From Gramella sp. MT6 (GTDB taxonomy: Bacteria; Bacteroidota; Bacteroidia; Flavobacteriales; Flavobacteriaceae), in NCBI RefSeq assembly GCF_019357415.1, contig NZ_CP048410.1, positions 1,426,001 through 1,490,000 on the forward strand: a stretch of DNA of 64,000 bases, in the 5' to 3' direction. The notes beneath the pieces were generated by a model that saw only the letters and a list, made by a program, of their open reading frames with translations, was not told the DNA's origin and searched no databases. This document shows positions 16,737 to 25,421 of the stretch, piece after piece; the stretch's first letter is position 1; each line of letters starts with the position of its first letter. The position numbers and the translations under genes were made by a program.

Positions 16737-18437
16737 ATGACTTCCGACATTTTTATAAATATTAATAATAAAAAATCGGGTTGGGTTTACGGTTATAGTT
16801 GGTTGATGTGGATTTTTACAATCTTAATCGTTTTTCTAATTCAACTAATTACCCTTGATGACTTATTTTTAATATATAAAGACCAGGTTCAAATTATTGA
16901 TTATGGGAGGTTGATTTTGCATCCTGACAGTACCTGGGCTCTCACCTGGCAAATTGCAGAAGAGAAACCAATTCTAATTTGGTCATATCTAGGTCCGCTT
17001 ATCGCCGAAATGAGTTATCATCTTGGAGGTCAATATGGATTAGGATCTCGAATAGCTGCATTGATTGGTGGTATGTTGGCAGCGACAATGGCTTTTGGAT
17101 GGCTGAAATCCAGAAATGTGCCTCTTTATGCCACTTATATGCTAAGCCTAGCATTATTAATTGATCCATTATTTGTGCTTTCTCAGAGAATCGGAAGAAT
17201 GGATAGTTGGGTAATGGCTCTTTGTTTTGCTTCTTGTTGGATTCTAAGAAGTGTGTCTCAAAAAAACCTGAAAATTAATATAATGATTGCCGGAGGGCTC
17301 GCAATTATTGCTGGTTTAATATGGCCATCTGCTGTTTTCTTATATCCCTTAATTTTTTTAGAGCTTTTGAATCAGAAGCAGGTAAATGCTTATAAAAAAT
17401 CTTTTTTCTCATGGAGACTTTTTTTTAGAAAGCTCGGATTTTTCTCTCTTGGAGCTTTTATAGTTGGAGTAGTCCTATTAATACCAATCTGGGAAAGCTT
17501 GGTTACGATTTTCAGGGATATGTTTACAATGATCACCAGGAATATTAATTCAACTGAAGGAAGCTCGACAAAATTACTGGCTTTGTTTGATTATCAGGTT
17601 TGGCTAAAATTGATAAAGGCTTATATAAAAACCCTGAGTATTTTTTTTCCAATCCTGGCCATTCTTGCGGTTTTTTCAAAAAGGGAGAAAGGTTTATTAA
17701 TTGCTACCTTGTTAACCATTGCAACAATTTTCGCCACTTTAGTTTATGAGTTAAGGGCTCTTTATCTTTTACCATATTTTATGGTACTTTCAAGCGGTTT
17801 ATATCTGAATTTCAAAAATATTTTGCTTAAGAGGTTAAGCAATTTCGGATTATTTGTTTTAGTAATGTGGGCGGTAGCAGTTTCGCTAATTTTTAAGACC
17901 GTAATGGCTAACGGAAGTGATTCAGCATCACATCAGGAAAGAATATTTGAGATTGCTAATTCATCTATAGGACCAGGAGAATATAAAGTTTTTCTTGGCT
18001 TCAACTACGAATTCTATTTCGCAGGTCGTTCACTTGACTGGCAATTATACAGTCCCTATGTGAAATATGAATATGATGCCGAGGGCAATTGGATAAGTGA
18101 AAATAAATATGCGCCTGAAGATAAATTCGTTGAATTGCTCTCAAAAATGGATTATGCAATTTTTGCTGAAAATGAGGTCGATAATGATCTTGTAAAACAA
18201 ATAGGAAATTCAGGATTAGTTTACTCTGACGATTTAGTTATGAAAAAGGATAACAATCAGTTCCAGAATGCGACTATAAACCGAAATAAAGAAATTATTT
18301 TACATTACCTGATGGGCGATAAAACGAATAATTCCTTTATCCTTTTTTCCCGAAAGCCTACCAATTATGAAAAGAAATTGAATAGTAAACCTGAACCTGC
18401 CATTTCAAAAATCAGTCGGGATCAATTCAATTTCTAA
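16737..18437 (+). CDS. Polytopic membrane protein, probable GT-C (GT39/ArnT-like) glycosyltransferase
   Basis: A 566-residue integral membrane protein with about ten hydrophobic helices in the first ~385 residues and a soluble C-terminal domain. After the first helix, an extracytoplasmic loop carries acidic residues (DDLFLIYKDQVQIIDYGR), as in GT-C enzymes that use polyprenyl-phosphate sugars. Paired Arg/Asp residues also occur at QRIGRMDSW. The family assignment is by topology and motif style, not by a diagnostic signature. The locus also encodes a DPM1/GtrB-like polyprenyl-phosphate sugar synthase and an SMR-type flippase, which would supply a donor on the periplasmic side. A 149-bp gap follows. 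Confidence 0.6.
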   Translation: MTSDIFININNKKSGWVYGYSWLMWIFTILIVFLIQLITLDDLFLIYKDQVQIIDYGRLILHPDSTWALTWQIAEEKPILIWSYLGPLIAEMSYHLGGQYGLGSRIAALIGGMLAATMAFGWLKSRNVPLYATYMLSLALLIDPLFVLSQRIGRMDSWVMALCFASCWILRSVSQKNLKINIMIAGGLAIIAGLIWPSAVFLYPLIFLELLNQKQVNAYKKSFFSWRLFFRKLGFFSLGAFIVGVVLLIPIWESLVTIFRDMFTMITRNINSTEGSSTKLLALFDYQVWLKLIKAYIKTLSIFFPILAILAVFSKREKGLLIATLLTIATIFATLVYELRALYLLPYFMVLSSGLYLNFKNILLKRLSNFGLFVLVMWAVAVSLIFKTVMANGSDSASHQERIFEIANSSIGPGEYKVFLGFNYEFYFAGRSLDWQLYSPYVKYEYDAEGNWISENKYAPEDKFVELLSKMDYAIFAENEVDNDLVKQIGNSGLVYSDDLVMKKDNNQFQNATINRNKEIILHYLMGDKTNNSFILFSRKPTNYEKKLNSKPEPAISKISRDQFNF

Positions 18438-18586
18438 TATTTAACCTGGAAAATCTTATTGCAGAATAGGGTTCACAATTTTCCTTTTTGATTCCCAAAT
18501 CTCTTTCTAATTAAAAAGTTGTGATCAATAAAAGATTCACGGAATTAATCCCTGAATAAAGGAAATTAATTTAAAAATTTCATAGA

Positions 18587-19624
18587 ATGATAAATGTAGG
18601 AATAATAGGCTACGGTTATTGGGGACCTAATCTGGTTAGGAATTTTTATGCCGCCAATGACTGTATAGTTAAATCTGTGGCTGATGCAAGACCGGCAAGA
18701 TTAGATCAATTGAAAAAATTATTTCCGGTTATTGAAGGTGTGTTAGATGGAGATGATATTATCAAAGACCCAAAAATTGATGCGATAGTGATAGCCACTT
18801 CGGTATGCACACATTTTCAACTGGCAAAAAAAGCACTAATGCAGGGGAAGCATGTGTTATTGGAAAAGCCTATGACTGCTTCTGTAAAGGAGGCTGAAAT
18901 TCTAATGAATATAGCAGAACAAAAAGGCTTGTTGCTAATGGTTGATCATACTTTTCTATATACTGGTGCAGTACAGAAAATGCGTGAATTGATAGATAGG
19001 AATGAGCTGGGTAATATCAAGTACCTTGATTCTACTAGGATCAATTTGGGATTGTTCCAATCTGATATCAATGTACTCTGGGATCTTGCTCCACATGATC
19101 TTTCAATCCTTAGTTATTTGGTAGATGAAACACCATACAGCGTTAATGCACGTGGGATCACCCATACGTGTAATGGTATAGAAAATATTGCGTATCTCAC
19201 CGTGAACTTCCCATCAGGACTTATTGCACATTTTAATTGTTCCTGGACTAGTCCGGTAAAAGTAAGAATGATGCTAATTGGAGGTGATGAAAAGATGATT
19301 CTTTATAATGATCTTGAAAACACCGAGAAAATTAAGGTTTATGATACAGGATATACTTATTATAATGATGAAGAAAGACAACAAGTACTGGTAGATTATA
19401 GAACCGGTGATATTCAAGTTCCTAAAGTAAGTACCACAGAGGCTCTTCTTAATATGGCTAACGATTTTATTAGTTGTATCAAGGAAGGAAAACAACCCCA
19501 GTCATCATCTTGTTTGGGTCTTGAAGTCGTTAAGATTCTGGAGGCTTCAACTTCTTCCATTAAAAACCGGGGGCAGGAAGTGATCATTAAAAATCTTTCT
19601 ACCCCAGCTGTTTATAGCGCTTAA
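18587..19624 (+). CDS. Gfo/Idh/MocA sugar-nucleotide dehydrogenase, WlbA/WbpB-like
   Basis: A 345-residue NAD(P)-dependent oxidoreductase. The N-terminal nucleotide-binding motif is GIIGYGYWGPN; the EKP motif contains Lys94, and the DLAPHDLSIL motif contains His170. This close combination is typical of WlbA/WbpB, which oxidises C3 of UDP-N-acetyl-glucosaminuronic acid. The next two genes encode a hexapeptide acyltransferase and a DegT aminotransferase, exactly the partners needed for UDP-2,3-diacetamido-2,3-dideoxy-uronic acid. The UDP-GlcNAc 6-dehydrogenase that makes the substrate is not in the window. Confidence 0.82.
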   Translation: MINVGIIGYGYWGPNLVRNFYAANDCIVKSVADARPARLDQLKKLFPVIEGVLDGDDIIKDPKIDAIVIATSVCTHFQLAKKALMQGKHVLLEKPMTASVKEAEILMNIAEQKGLLLMVDHTFLYTGAVQKMRELIDRNELGNIKYLDSTRINLGLFQSDINVLWDLAPHDLSILSYLVDETPYSVNARGITHTCNGIENIAYLTVNFPSGLIAHFNCSWTSPVKVRMMLIGGDEKMILYNDLENTEKIKVYDTGYTYYNDEERQQVLVDYRTGDIQVPKVSTTEALLNMANDFISCIKEGKQPQSSSCLGLEVVKILEASTSSIKNRGQEVIIKNLSTPAVYSA

Positions 19625-19636
19625 TTATTAGACATT

Positions 19637-20140
19637 ATGAAGACTATTTCAAAAAATGAGGATTTCCAAATTCTAAATAACGTTCGTGTAGGGGAAAACG
19701 TTAAGATCTTTAGTTTCGTTAATGCTTATGGCTGTAGTATAGATGATGGATCTAAAATTGGGACCTTTGTGGAAATCCAGAAGGGAGCGAGCATCGGAAA
19801 GTATTGTAAAATTTCCAGCCATACCTTCATTTGTGAAGGAGTTAGAATTGCCGATCGGGTTTTTATAGGCCATAACGTTACCTTCATAAACGACAAGTTT
19901 CCTAGGGCGACCAATGAGGATGGCACTCCGCAAACTGAAACAGATTGGAATTGTGAAGAAACACTGGTAAAGGAAGGAGCCTCTATAGGATCCAGTGCTA
20001 CTATTCTTTGCGGAATTACGATTGGAAAAAAGGCAATTATTGGAGCAGGATCTGTAGTAACCAAAGATGTGCCAGATAATGCTATTGTTGCAGGAAACCC
20101 AGCTAGGGTTATTAAATATTTGGAAAGAAAACTTGTCTGA
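19637..20140 (+). CDS. Hexapeptide-repeat N-acetyltransferase, WlbB/WbpD-like
   Basis: A 167-residue left-handed beta-helix acyltransferase made almost entirely of hexapeptide repeats (IGTFVEIQKGASIGKYCKIS and similar). It ends GAGSVVTKDVPDNAIVAGNP, the usual acetyl-CoA-binding end of this family. Segments such as GVRIADRVFIGHNVTFINDKF are typical of WbpD/WlbB, which acetylates the 3-amino group of UDP-2-acetamido-3-amino-uronic acid. It lies 12 bp after the WlbA-like dehydrogenase and 1 bp before the aminotransferase start. An FdtC-like role on a 3-amino-6-deoxyhexose is the main alternative. Confidence 0.82.
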   Translation: MKTISKNEDFQILNNVRVGENVKIFSFVNAYGCSIDDGSKIGTFVEIQKGASIGKYCKISSHTFICEGVRIADRVFIGHNVTFINDKFPRATNEDGTPQTETDWNCEETLVKEGASIGSSATILCGITIGKKAIIGAGSVVTKDVPDNAIVAGNPARVIKYLERKLV

Positions 20141-20141
20141 T

Positions 20142-21266
20142 ATGTATAAATCAATCGTTAAGCAGCAGATTCCTTTTCTAGATTTAAGAGGACAGCATCA
20201 ACAGATCAAAGCGCAGGTGTTTGAAGCATTTGACCAGGTTTATGAAAATACTGCATTTTCTGGAGGTTACTTTGTTGAAAAGTTTGAAAATAAGTTTGCA
20301 GAATTCTGTCATACAGAATTTGCCATAGGGGTTAATAACGGTACCTCAGCATTACAACTGGCCATCATTGCTCTGGGGATTGGCCCAGGAGATGAAGTGA
20401 TCGTTCCTGCAAATACATTTATAGCTACTGCCTGGGGCGTTTCTTATGCCGGAGCTACACCGGTATTTGTTGATTGCACTTCAGACACCTGGCAGATAGA
20501 CCCATCAAAAATTGAGGAAAAAATCACTTCCCGAACTAAAGCTATTATCGGAGTCCATTTGTATGGGCAACCTTTCAATCTGGAAGCTATCGATGAGATC
20601 TGTAAAAATCATAACCTTTTTATGATAGAAGATGCGGCCCAGGCGCAGGGTGCAAATTATAAGAATATTCCGGTAGGCGGCTTTGGAGAAATGGCTTGCT
20701 TTAGTTTTTATCCAGGGAAGAATCTTGGAGCTTGCGGTGAAGCTGGTGGAATAACTACTAATAATGAGAATTATTATAATGCTCTTAAAAGTCTAAGAAA
20801 TCATGGTTGTGTAGAACGATATTATCATGATGAAGTAGGGTATAATATGAGGATGGGCGGACTTGAAGCAGCATCTCTTAATGTGAAACTTAATTACCTA
20901 CCTGTATGGAATCAACGCCGAAAAGAAATTGCTGCAGAATACAGGAAAGGTGTGGTTAATCCTCATATTAGGATTCAGGCACAACCGGTTTGGGCAGATT
21001 CTATATATCATCTTTTTGTTATTGTTACAGAAAACCGCGAGGATCTTATGAGTTACCTGAATGATCATAATATTTTTCCAGGTATGCATTATCCTGTACC
21101 ATGTCACCTTCAAAAAGCATATAAAAACCTAGGTTATAAAAAAGGTGATTGTCCCAATGCTGAATATCTAGCGGAACATTGTCTTTCTCTACCAATGTAT
21201 GCTGAATTATCTGATGAAAATGTTGATTATATCATCGATGTTTTAAATGCATATAATCATGGATAG
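20142..21266 (+). CDS. DegT/DnrJ/EryC1 sugar aminotransferase, WlbC/WbpE-like
   Basis: A 374-residue PLP-dependent aminotransferase. The PLP-binding Lys193 lies in FYPGKNLGACGEAG; GTSALQLAI and the IEDAAQAQGA motif are also present. I place the start at the ATG at 20142 (MYKSIVKQQIPFLDLRGQ), where the usual N-terminus of the family begins. A longer frame from 20067 would overlap the acetyltransferase gene by 74 bp. With the two preceding genes it would complete synthesis of a UDP-2,3-diacetamido-uronic acid by adding the 3-amino group. Confidence 0.87.
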   Translation: MYKSIVKQQIPFLDLRGQHQQIKAQVFEAFDQVYENTAFSGGYFVEKFENKFAEFCHTEFAIGVNNGTSALQLAIIALGIGPGDEVIVPANTFIATAWGVSYAGATPVFVDCTSDTWQIDPSKIEEKITSRTKAIIGVHLYGQPFNLEAIDEICKNHNLFMIEDAAQAQGANYKNIPVGGFGEMACFSFYPGKNLGACGEAGGITTNNENYYNALKSLRNHGCVERYYHDEVGYNMRMGGLEAASLNVKLNYLPVWNQRRKEIAAEYRKGVVNPHIRIQAQPVWADSIYHLFVIVTENREDLMSYLNDHNIFPGMHYPVPCHLQKAYKNLGYKKGDCPNAEYLAEHCLSLPMYAELSDENVDYIIDVLNAYNHG

Positions 21267-21903
21267 AACGAAACTGGTCATCTTTCCTTTCAACGGAAAT
21301 GGGATTGAAGCATTAGATTGTTTAAATGACGATGAAGTTGAATTCATTGGATTCATAGATGATGATCTAGGGAAGAATTCAGATCACTATCAGATTTTTC
21401 AAAGGGATATTCTTAAACGATTTCCTGAATTTAAACTTTTAGCTGTGCCTGGTGGGCCGGAAAGTTTTATGAAGCGTAAAAATATAATTTCTTCGATAAA
21501 TCAGGATCCGGACAGATTTTATACCGTAATTCATCCGTCCGCCTCAATAGGAAAGAATGTTCAGGTTGGAATGAATTGTTTGATTATGGCAGGGGTGGTC
21601 CTCACTAGCAATTCAATAATCGGCAATCATGTTTGTATCCTTCCTAATTCTGTAGTTCACCACGATTCCAATATCGGGGAGTACACTTTACTTGGTAGTA
21701 ATGTAGTGGTTGCAGGAGGGACAACTATTGATAGTAATTCTTATATAGGCAGCGGATCTAATATAAAGAATGGACTAACTATAGGAAAAGGTACTTTGGT
21801 TGGTCTTGGAAGCAATATTCTAAAGAATACGGAAGAAAATTCAAAGATGGTTGGTAATCCAGCTCGTGATTTGAATTTGAGTAATAGACTGAAGGTGCAT
21901 TAA
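21259..21903 (+). CDS. NeuD/PglD-family sugar O/N-acetyltransferase
   Basis: This 214-residue protein has an N-terminal Rossmann-like sugar-binding domain (VIFPFNGNGIEAL, GFIDDD) and a C-terminal left-handed beta-helix with hexapeptide repeats. NSVVHHDSNIGEY carries the catalytic His-His pair of PglD/NeuD enzymes, and the protein ends MVGNPARDL. The ATG at 21259 overlaps the preceding stop by 8 bp and gives the better N-terminus; an in-frame ATG at 21247 is possible. Members acetylate 4-amino sugars (PglD) or sialic acid (NeuD). The likely partner is the DegT aminotransferase at 24227, but the substrate is not defined by sequence. Confidence 0.82.
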   Translation: MDRTKLVIFPFNGNGIEALDCLNDDEVEFIGFIDDDLGKNSDHYQIFQRDILKRFPEFKLLAVPGGPESFMKRKNIISSINQDPDRFYTVIHPSASIGKNVQVGMNCLIMAGVVLTSNSIIGNHVCILPNSVVHHDSNIGEYTLLGSNVVVAGGTTIDSNSYIGSGSNIKNGLTIGKGTLVGLGSNILKNTEENSKMVGNPARDLNLSNRLKVH

Positions 21904-21913
21904 TCATTTTATT

Positions 21914-22888
21914 ATGCAAGTATCCATAGTCATCCCGGTTTATAATGAAGAGGAAAACGTGTTGTTCCTTGTGGAGCAATTGAACGAATATTTTCAGAAA
22001 GAAAATAGATTCACAGCTGAAATAATTTTTGTGAATGACGGCTCTACTGATGATACTTATAACAGACTGAAAAGTATTCCTCATAAGCACTACTCCTACA
22101 AGATCATTTCCTTTTCCAGGAATTTTGGTTCGCATTCGGCTTTGAGGGCAGGAATTCTGAGGGCTGAGGGAGATTTCGTTACTTTCATGTATGCAGATTT
22201 ACAAGATCCCCTAACCCTGGTAAGTAGAATGTATGAACAGGTTCAGGATAAGGGAATTGATATATGCTGGGCGTTTCGAAATTCATCTGCTTCTGCAGGC
22301 CCTGAAAAGTTTTTCTCACTATTATATGCATTGCTAATGAGAAAATATGCAGTGGCAAATTTCCCAAAAAAGGGATTCGATGTCGTTCTTTTCAGTAGAA
22401 AAGTCAAAGAATGCCTTGATAAAAATTTGGAGAGCAATTCATCTGTCTTTATCCAGATCTTAAGTTTTGGATTTAAACAAACCAGTATTACTTATGACAA
22501 ACGGGAAAGAAAACATGGAAAATCTAAATGGACGCTTTCAAAGAAGATAAAGCTGCTTATCGATTCATTTGTAGCATTTTCCTTCGCCCCGATAAGGCTA
22601 GTGTCAATAATAGGATTTGTTTTTTTTATGGTGGGTATTATCTGGACGGTAATCATTGTATTAAGGAAATTGCTATTTGATGACCTTGCCAGTGGGTGGC
22701 CGGCACTTTTATCTATACTGCTGGTTGGATTTGGCATCACTAATATCTCTCTGGGAATTATCGCGGAATATTTATGGAGAACATTGGATGCCAGTAGAAA
22801 AAGACCCGCCTTCATTATAGATGAGATAAAGGAAGGGTCTAAAGAAGAAGTAAAGAAAAAGGTTAGGGTACTTAAAGACGTAACTTAA
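21914..22888 (+). CDS. DPM1/GtrB-like polyprenyl-phosphate glycosyltransferase (GT2)
   Basis: A 324-residue GT2 enzyme. The GT-A domain has VIPVYNEEENV at the N-terminus, VNDGSTDD, and the YADLQDP motif typical of dolichyl/undecaprenyl-phosphate sugar synthases. RERKHGKSKWTLSKK precedes two C-terminal membrane helices (about 225-250 and 262-285). Such enzymes make undecaprenyl-phosphate-hexose from a nucleotide sugar. The next gene, directly adjacent, encodes a small multi-helix transporter of the type that flips such lipids. The sugar is unknown. Confidence 0.87.
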   Translation: MQVSIVIPVYNEEENVLFLVEQLNEYFQKENRFTAEIIFVNDGSTDDTYNRLKSIPHKHYSYKIISFSRNFGSHSALRAGILRAEGDFVTFMYADLQDPLTLVSRMYEQVQDKGIDICWAFRNSSASAGPEKFFSLLYALLMRKYAVANFPKKGFDVVLFSRKVKECLDKNLESNSSVFIQILSFGFKQTSITYDKRERKHGKSKWTLSKKIKLLIDSFVAFSFAPIRLVSIIGFVFFMVGIIWTVIIVLRKLLFDDLASGWPALLSILLVGFGITNISLGIIAEYLWRTLDASRKRPAFIIDEIKEGSKEEVKKKVRVLKDVT

Positions 22889-23257
22889 ATGAGCAAAACA
22901 ATATTATATATTATGCTCTATGCTGCTCTGAATGTTTCAGGCGCAGCTCTTATCAAATGGCAGTTGAAAGGTAAAAGCCTGGAAACTTTTGGTGAATGGT
23001 TAAAGCTGGTTCTAAATGTCACCTTTATTGCTGCTTTTATCCTGATAATTCTTTCAGCATTGGCATTTTTTAAAGCTCTGTCCACGAATAGTTTTTCAAT
23101 TATTATCCCAATAGCCACGGGTGTAAATTTTATTTTAACCATAGTCGTCGGGTATTACTTATTTCAGGATAAACTTTCTTTTCTATCATTTCTTGGGTTT
23201 GTATTAATCATTAGTGGCATCGTTCTGTTAAGTTTAAATAATAAAGTTCATGTATAA
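22889..23257 (+). CDS. Small EamA/SMR-type transporter, probable lipid-phosphate-sugar flippase subunit
   Basis: A 122-residue protein with four predicted membrane helices and the layout of small multidrug-resistance/EamA half-transporters such as ArnE/ArnF. Its ATG follows the DPM1/GtrB-like stop codon with no spacer, and its own end overlaps the next gene by 8 bp, so translation is probably coupled. In GtrA/GtrB and ArnC-ArnEF systems, such proteins flip the undecaprenyl-phosphate sugar to the periplasmic face, and the same role is inferred here. It probably acts as a dimer because of its size. Confidence 0.72.
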   Translation: MSKTILYIMLYAALNVSGAALIKWQLKGKSLETFGEWLKLVLNVTFIAAFILIILSALAFFKALSTNSFSIIIPIATGVNFILTIVVGYYLFQDKLSFLSFLGFVLIISGIVLLSLNNKVHV

Positions 23258-24230
23258 TAAAATTAAGAATGCTCAGATTTTTATTACTGGAGGAGCTGGA
23301 TTCATCGGTTCATATGTAGTTGAAGAATTACTTAGGGAGCAACCCGCAAGAATCATAATCCTGGATAATCTAGTTAGGGGTAGTTTTGAGAATATGGAAT
23401 CATTTCTTAAAAATCCAATAGTTGAATTTATTGAGGGAGATATTCGGGATAAAGATCTCTTAGAGAAATGTATCACCGGTTCAGATTATGTATTTCACAT
23501 GGCAGCATTGCGAATTAATTCTTGTGCTGCAAACCCTGAAAATGGTTTTGAAGTTATGCTTAGAGCCACTTTCGATCTTGCCGACTTATGCGCTAAGCAT
23601 AAGGTTAAAAAAGTGATATATAGTTCAAGTGCCTCGGTATATGGGCTTGCACAAAATTTCCCCACTCCCGAATCGGATAATCCATATAACAATCAGACTT
23701 TTTATGGTGCTGCAAAATTGTGGGGAGAACAATTATTCAGAAGCTTTCATCATATGTATGGATTAGATTATGTGGCATTAAGGTATTTCAATGTATATGG
23801 AGTAAGAATGGACACAGATGGTAAATACACCGAAGTAATGATTCGCTGGCTTGACTGTATACGTGATAAAAAAGCTCCTTTAATTTATGGAGATGGAAGT
23901 ACAACTATGGATTTTGTCTATGTGAGAGACGTTGCCAAAGCAAATGTTGCAGCTTTAATTTCAGATGTTTCAGATGAGGTTTTTAACGTAGGTAATAATG
24001 AAGAAACCAGTCTTAAGACCTTACTTGAAACCCTCTTAAAAGTAAATCAATCTAATCTTACGCCAGAATTTCGAGAAGAGAGTACTGTTAATCCAGTTAG
24101 CAGGAGGCTTGCAGATAATACAAGAGCAAAAGACCAATTAAATTTTGAACCTACGGTTACCCTCGAAGAAGGACTTCGCGAGTTAAGTAAATGGTATTTC
24201 GAAAGAAACCTCATTAAAAGTAGAATATGA
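23250..24230 (+). CDS. NAD-dependent NDP-sugar epimerase/dehydratase
   Basis: A 326-residue extended SDR enzyme. Features are the Rossmann motif [10 protein letters not shown], the catalytic SSSASVYG segment, the YGAAK active-site motif, and the C-terminal DFVYVRDVAKANVAAL and RRLADNTRAKD signatures. It is most like UDP-hexose 4-epimerases (GalE/WbpP-like). It overlaps the small transporter gene by 8 bp and the DegT aminotransferase gene by 4 bp, so the three are tightly coupled. The exact sugar cannot be read from sequence. Confidence 0.85.
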   Translation: MYNKIKNAQIFITGGAGFIGSYVVEELLREQPARIIILDNLVRGSFENMESFLKNPIVEFIEGDIRDKDLLEKCITGSDYVFHMAALRINSCAANPENGFEVMLRATFDLADLCAKHKVKKVIYSSSASVYGLAQNFPTPESDNPYNNQTFYGAAKLWGEQLFRSFHHMYGLDYVALRYFNVYGVRMDTDGKYTEVMIRWLDCIRDKKAPLIYGDGSTTMDFVYVRDVAKANVAALISDVSDEVFNVGNNEETSLKTLLETLLKVNQSNLTPEFREESTVNPVSRRLADNTRAKDQLNFEPTVTLEEGLRELSKWYFERNLIKSRI

Positions 24231-25363
24231 TCCCTATTGCCAAACCTTATTTGACGGCAGAAGATGCTCAGGCTGCCTATGATACCATCCTAACAGGATG
24301 GATCACCCAGGGGCCTAGAGTGCAGGAATTTGAAGAAAAGTTTGCTGCCTATACAGGCGCAAAATATGCAGTTGCTGTTTCAAATTGTACAACGGCACTA
24401 CATCTGTCCATGATCGTTGCAGGGATTGGAGAAGGAGATGAGGTTATATGTCCTTCCATGAGTTATATCGCAACGGCAAACTCAATAAAATATGTTGGAG
24501 CTACGCCTGTTTTTGCCGAGGTAAATCAAGAATATAATCTAGATCCAACTGATGTTGAAAAACGTATAAATTCTAATACTAAAGCTATACTGCTCGTCCA
24601 CCAAATAGGAATGCCTGCCGATATTGATGCAATTAAAAAAATCTGTTCCAGATATAATTTAAAACTTATCGAAGATGCGGCTTGTGCTGTAGGTTCAGCC
24701 TATAAAGGTCAAAAGATCGGTTCCCATTCTGAGTTGGTATGTTTTTCGTTTCATCCCAGGAAGATAATATCTACAGGAGACGGTGGAATGATAACTACCA
24801 GCAGGAAAGATTATTATGATAGATTAAGATTGCTAAGACAGCATGGGATGTCTATCAATGACAGGGTTCGCCACAATTCAAAAAAAGTAATTTTTGAAGA
24901 TCATATTGAGGTTGGATATAATTACAGGATGACAGATATCCAGGCTTCCGTGGGAATTAAGCAACTGGAAAAACTGGATTGGATCGTAACTGAGAGAAGA
25001 AAAATAGCTAATAAATACCATGAAGCTTTAAAGAATATCGAAGGGATACGCCTTCCTCTAGAAAGGGAGAGATATTTTAGTAATTACCAATCTTATAGCA
25101 TATATCTCGAAAAATCTTTTCCTATAAATCGAAACCGGTTTATGCAGGAATTGTTAGACAATGAAATAGCTACAAGAAGAGGGATAATGAATTCGCATAG
25201 AGAAACTGCTTATAAACATTTGGAAGATAAAGTGAATCTGCCGGTCTCGGAAAAACTTCAGGATAGGTCTGTATTATTACCCTTATATGTGCCTATGATT
25301 GAGGAAGATGTGAAATTTATTATTGATACGATCTTAAAACTAACTCAGCTTAAAACGGTTTAA
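24227..25363 (+). CDS. DegT/DnrJ/EryC1 sugar aminotransferase (second)
   Basis: A 378-residue PLP aminotransferase with Lys179 in FHPRKIISTGDGG and the IEDAACAVGS motif. The FHPRK form of the lysine motif, and the N-terminal PYLTAEDAQAAYDTILTGWI, recall PglE/perosamine-type 4-keto-sugar aminotransferases rather than the WlbC type upstream. It starts 4 bp before the epimerase ends. The NeuD/PglD-like acetyltransferase three genes upstream could acetylate its product. A matching 4,6-dehydratase is not obvious unless the Gmd product is used, which would give a GDP-perosamine-like sugar; that link is inference. Confidence 0.85.
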   Translation: MIPIAKPYLTAEDAQAAYDTILTGWITQGPRVQEFEEKFAAYTGAKYAVAVSNCTTALHLSMIVAGIGEGDEVICPSMSYIATANSIKYVGATPVFAEVNQEYNLDPTDVEKRINSNTKAILLVHQIGMPADIDAIKKICSRYNLKLIEDAACAVGSAYKGQKIGSHSELVCFSFHPRKIISTGDGGMITTSRKDYYDRLRLLRQHGMSINDRVRHNSKKVIFEDHIEVGYNYRMTDIQASVGIKQLEKLDWIVTERRKIANKYHEALKNIEGIRLPLERERYFSNYQSYSIYLEKSFPINRNRFMQELLDNEIATRRGIMNSHRETAYKHLEDKVNLPVSEKLQDRSVLLPLYVPMIEEDVKFIIDTILKLTQLKTV

Positions 25364-25421
25364 TATTAAAGTATGTTTTCTAAAAATCATAAGAGAATGA
25401 GAATTTGAGGATCATTAAGGC

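Noticed and set aside
20067..20141. Extended N-terminus of the WlbC-like aminotransferase
   Set aside because: It would overlap most of the end of the acetyltransferase gene, and the family N-terminus begins at the internal ATG at 20142.
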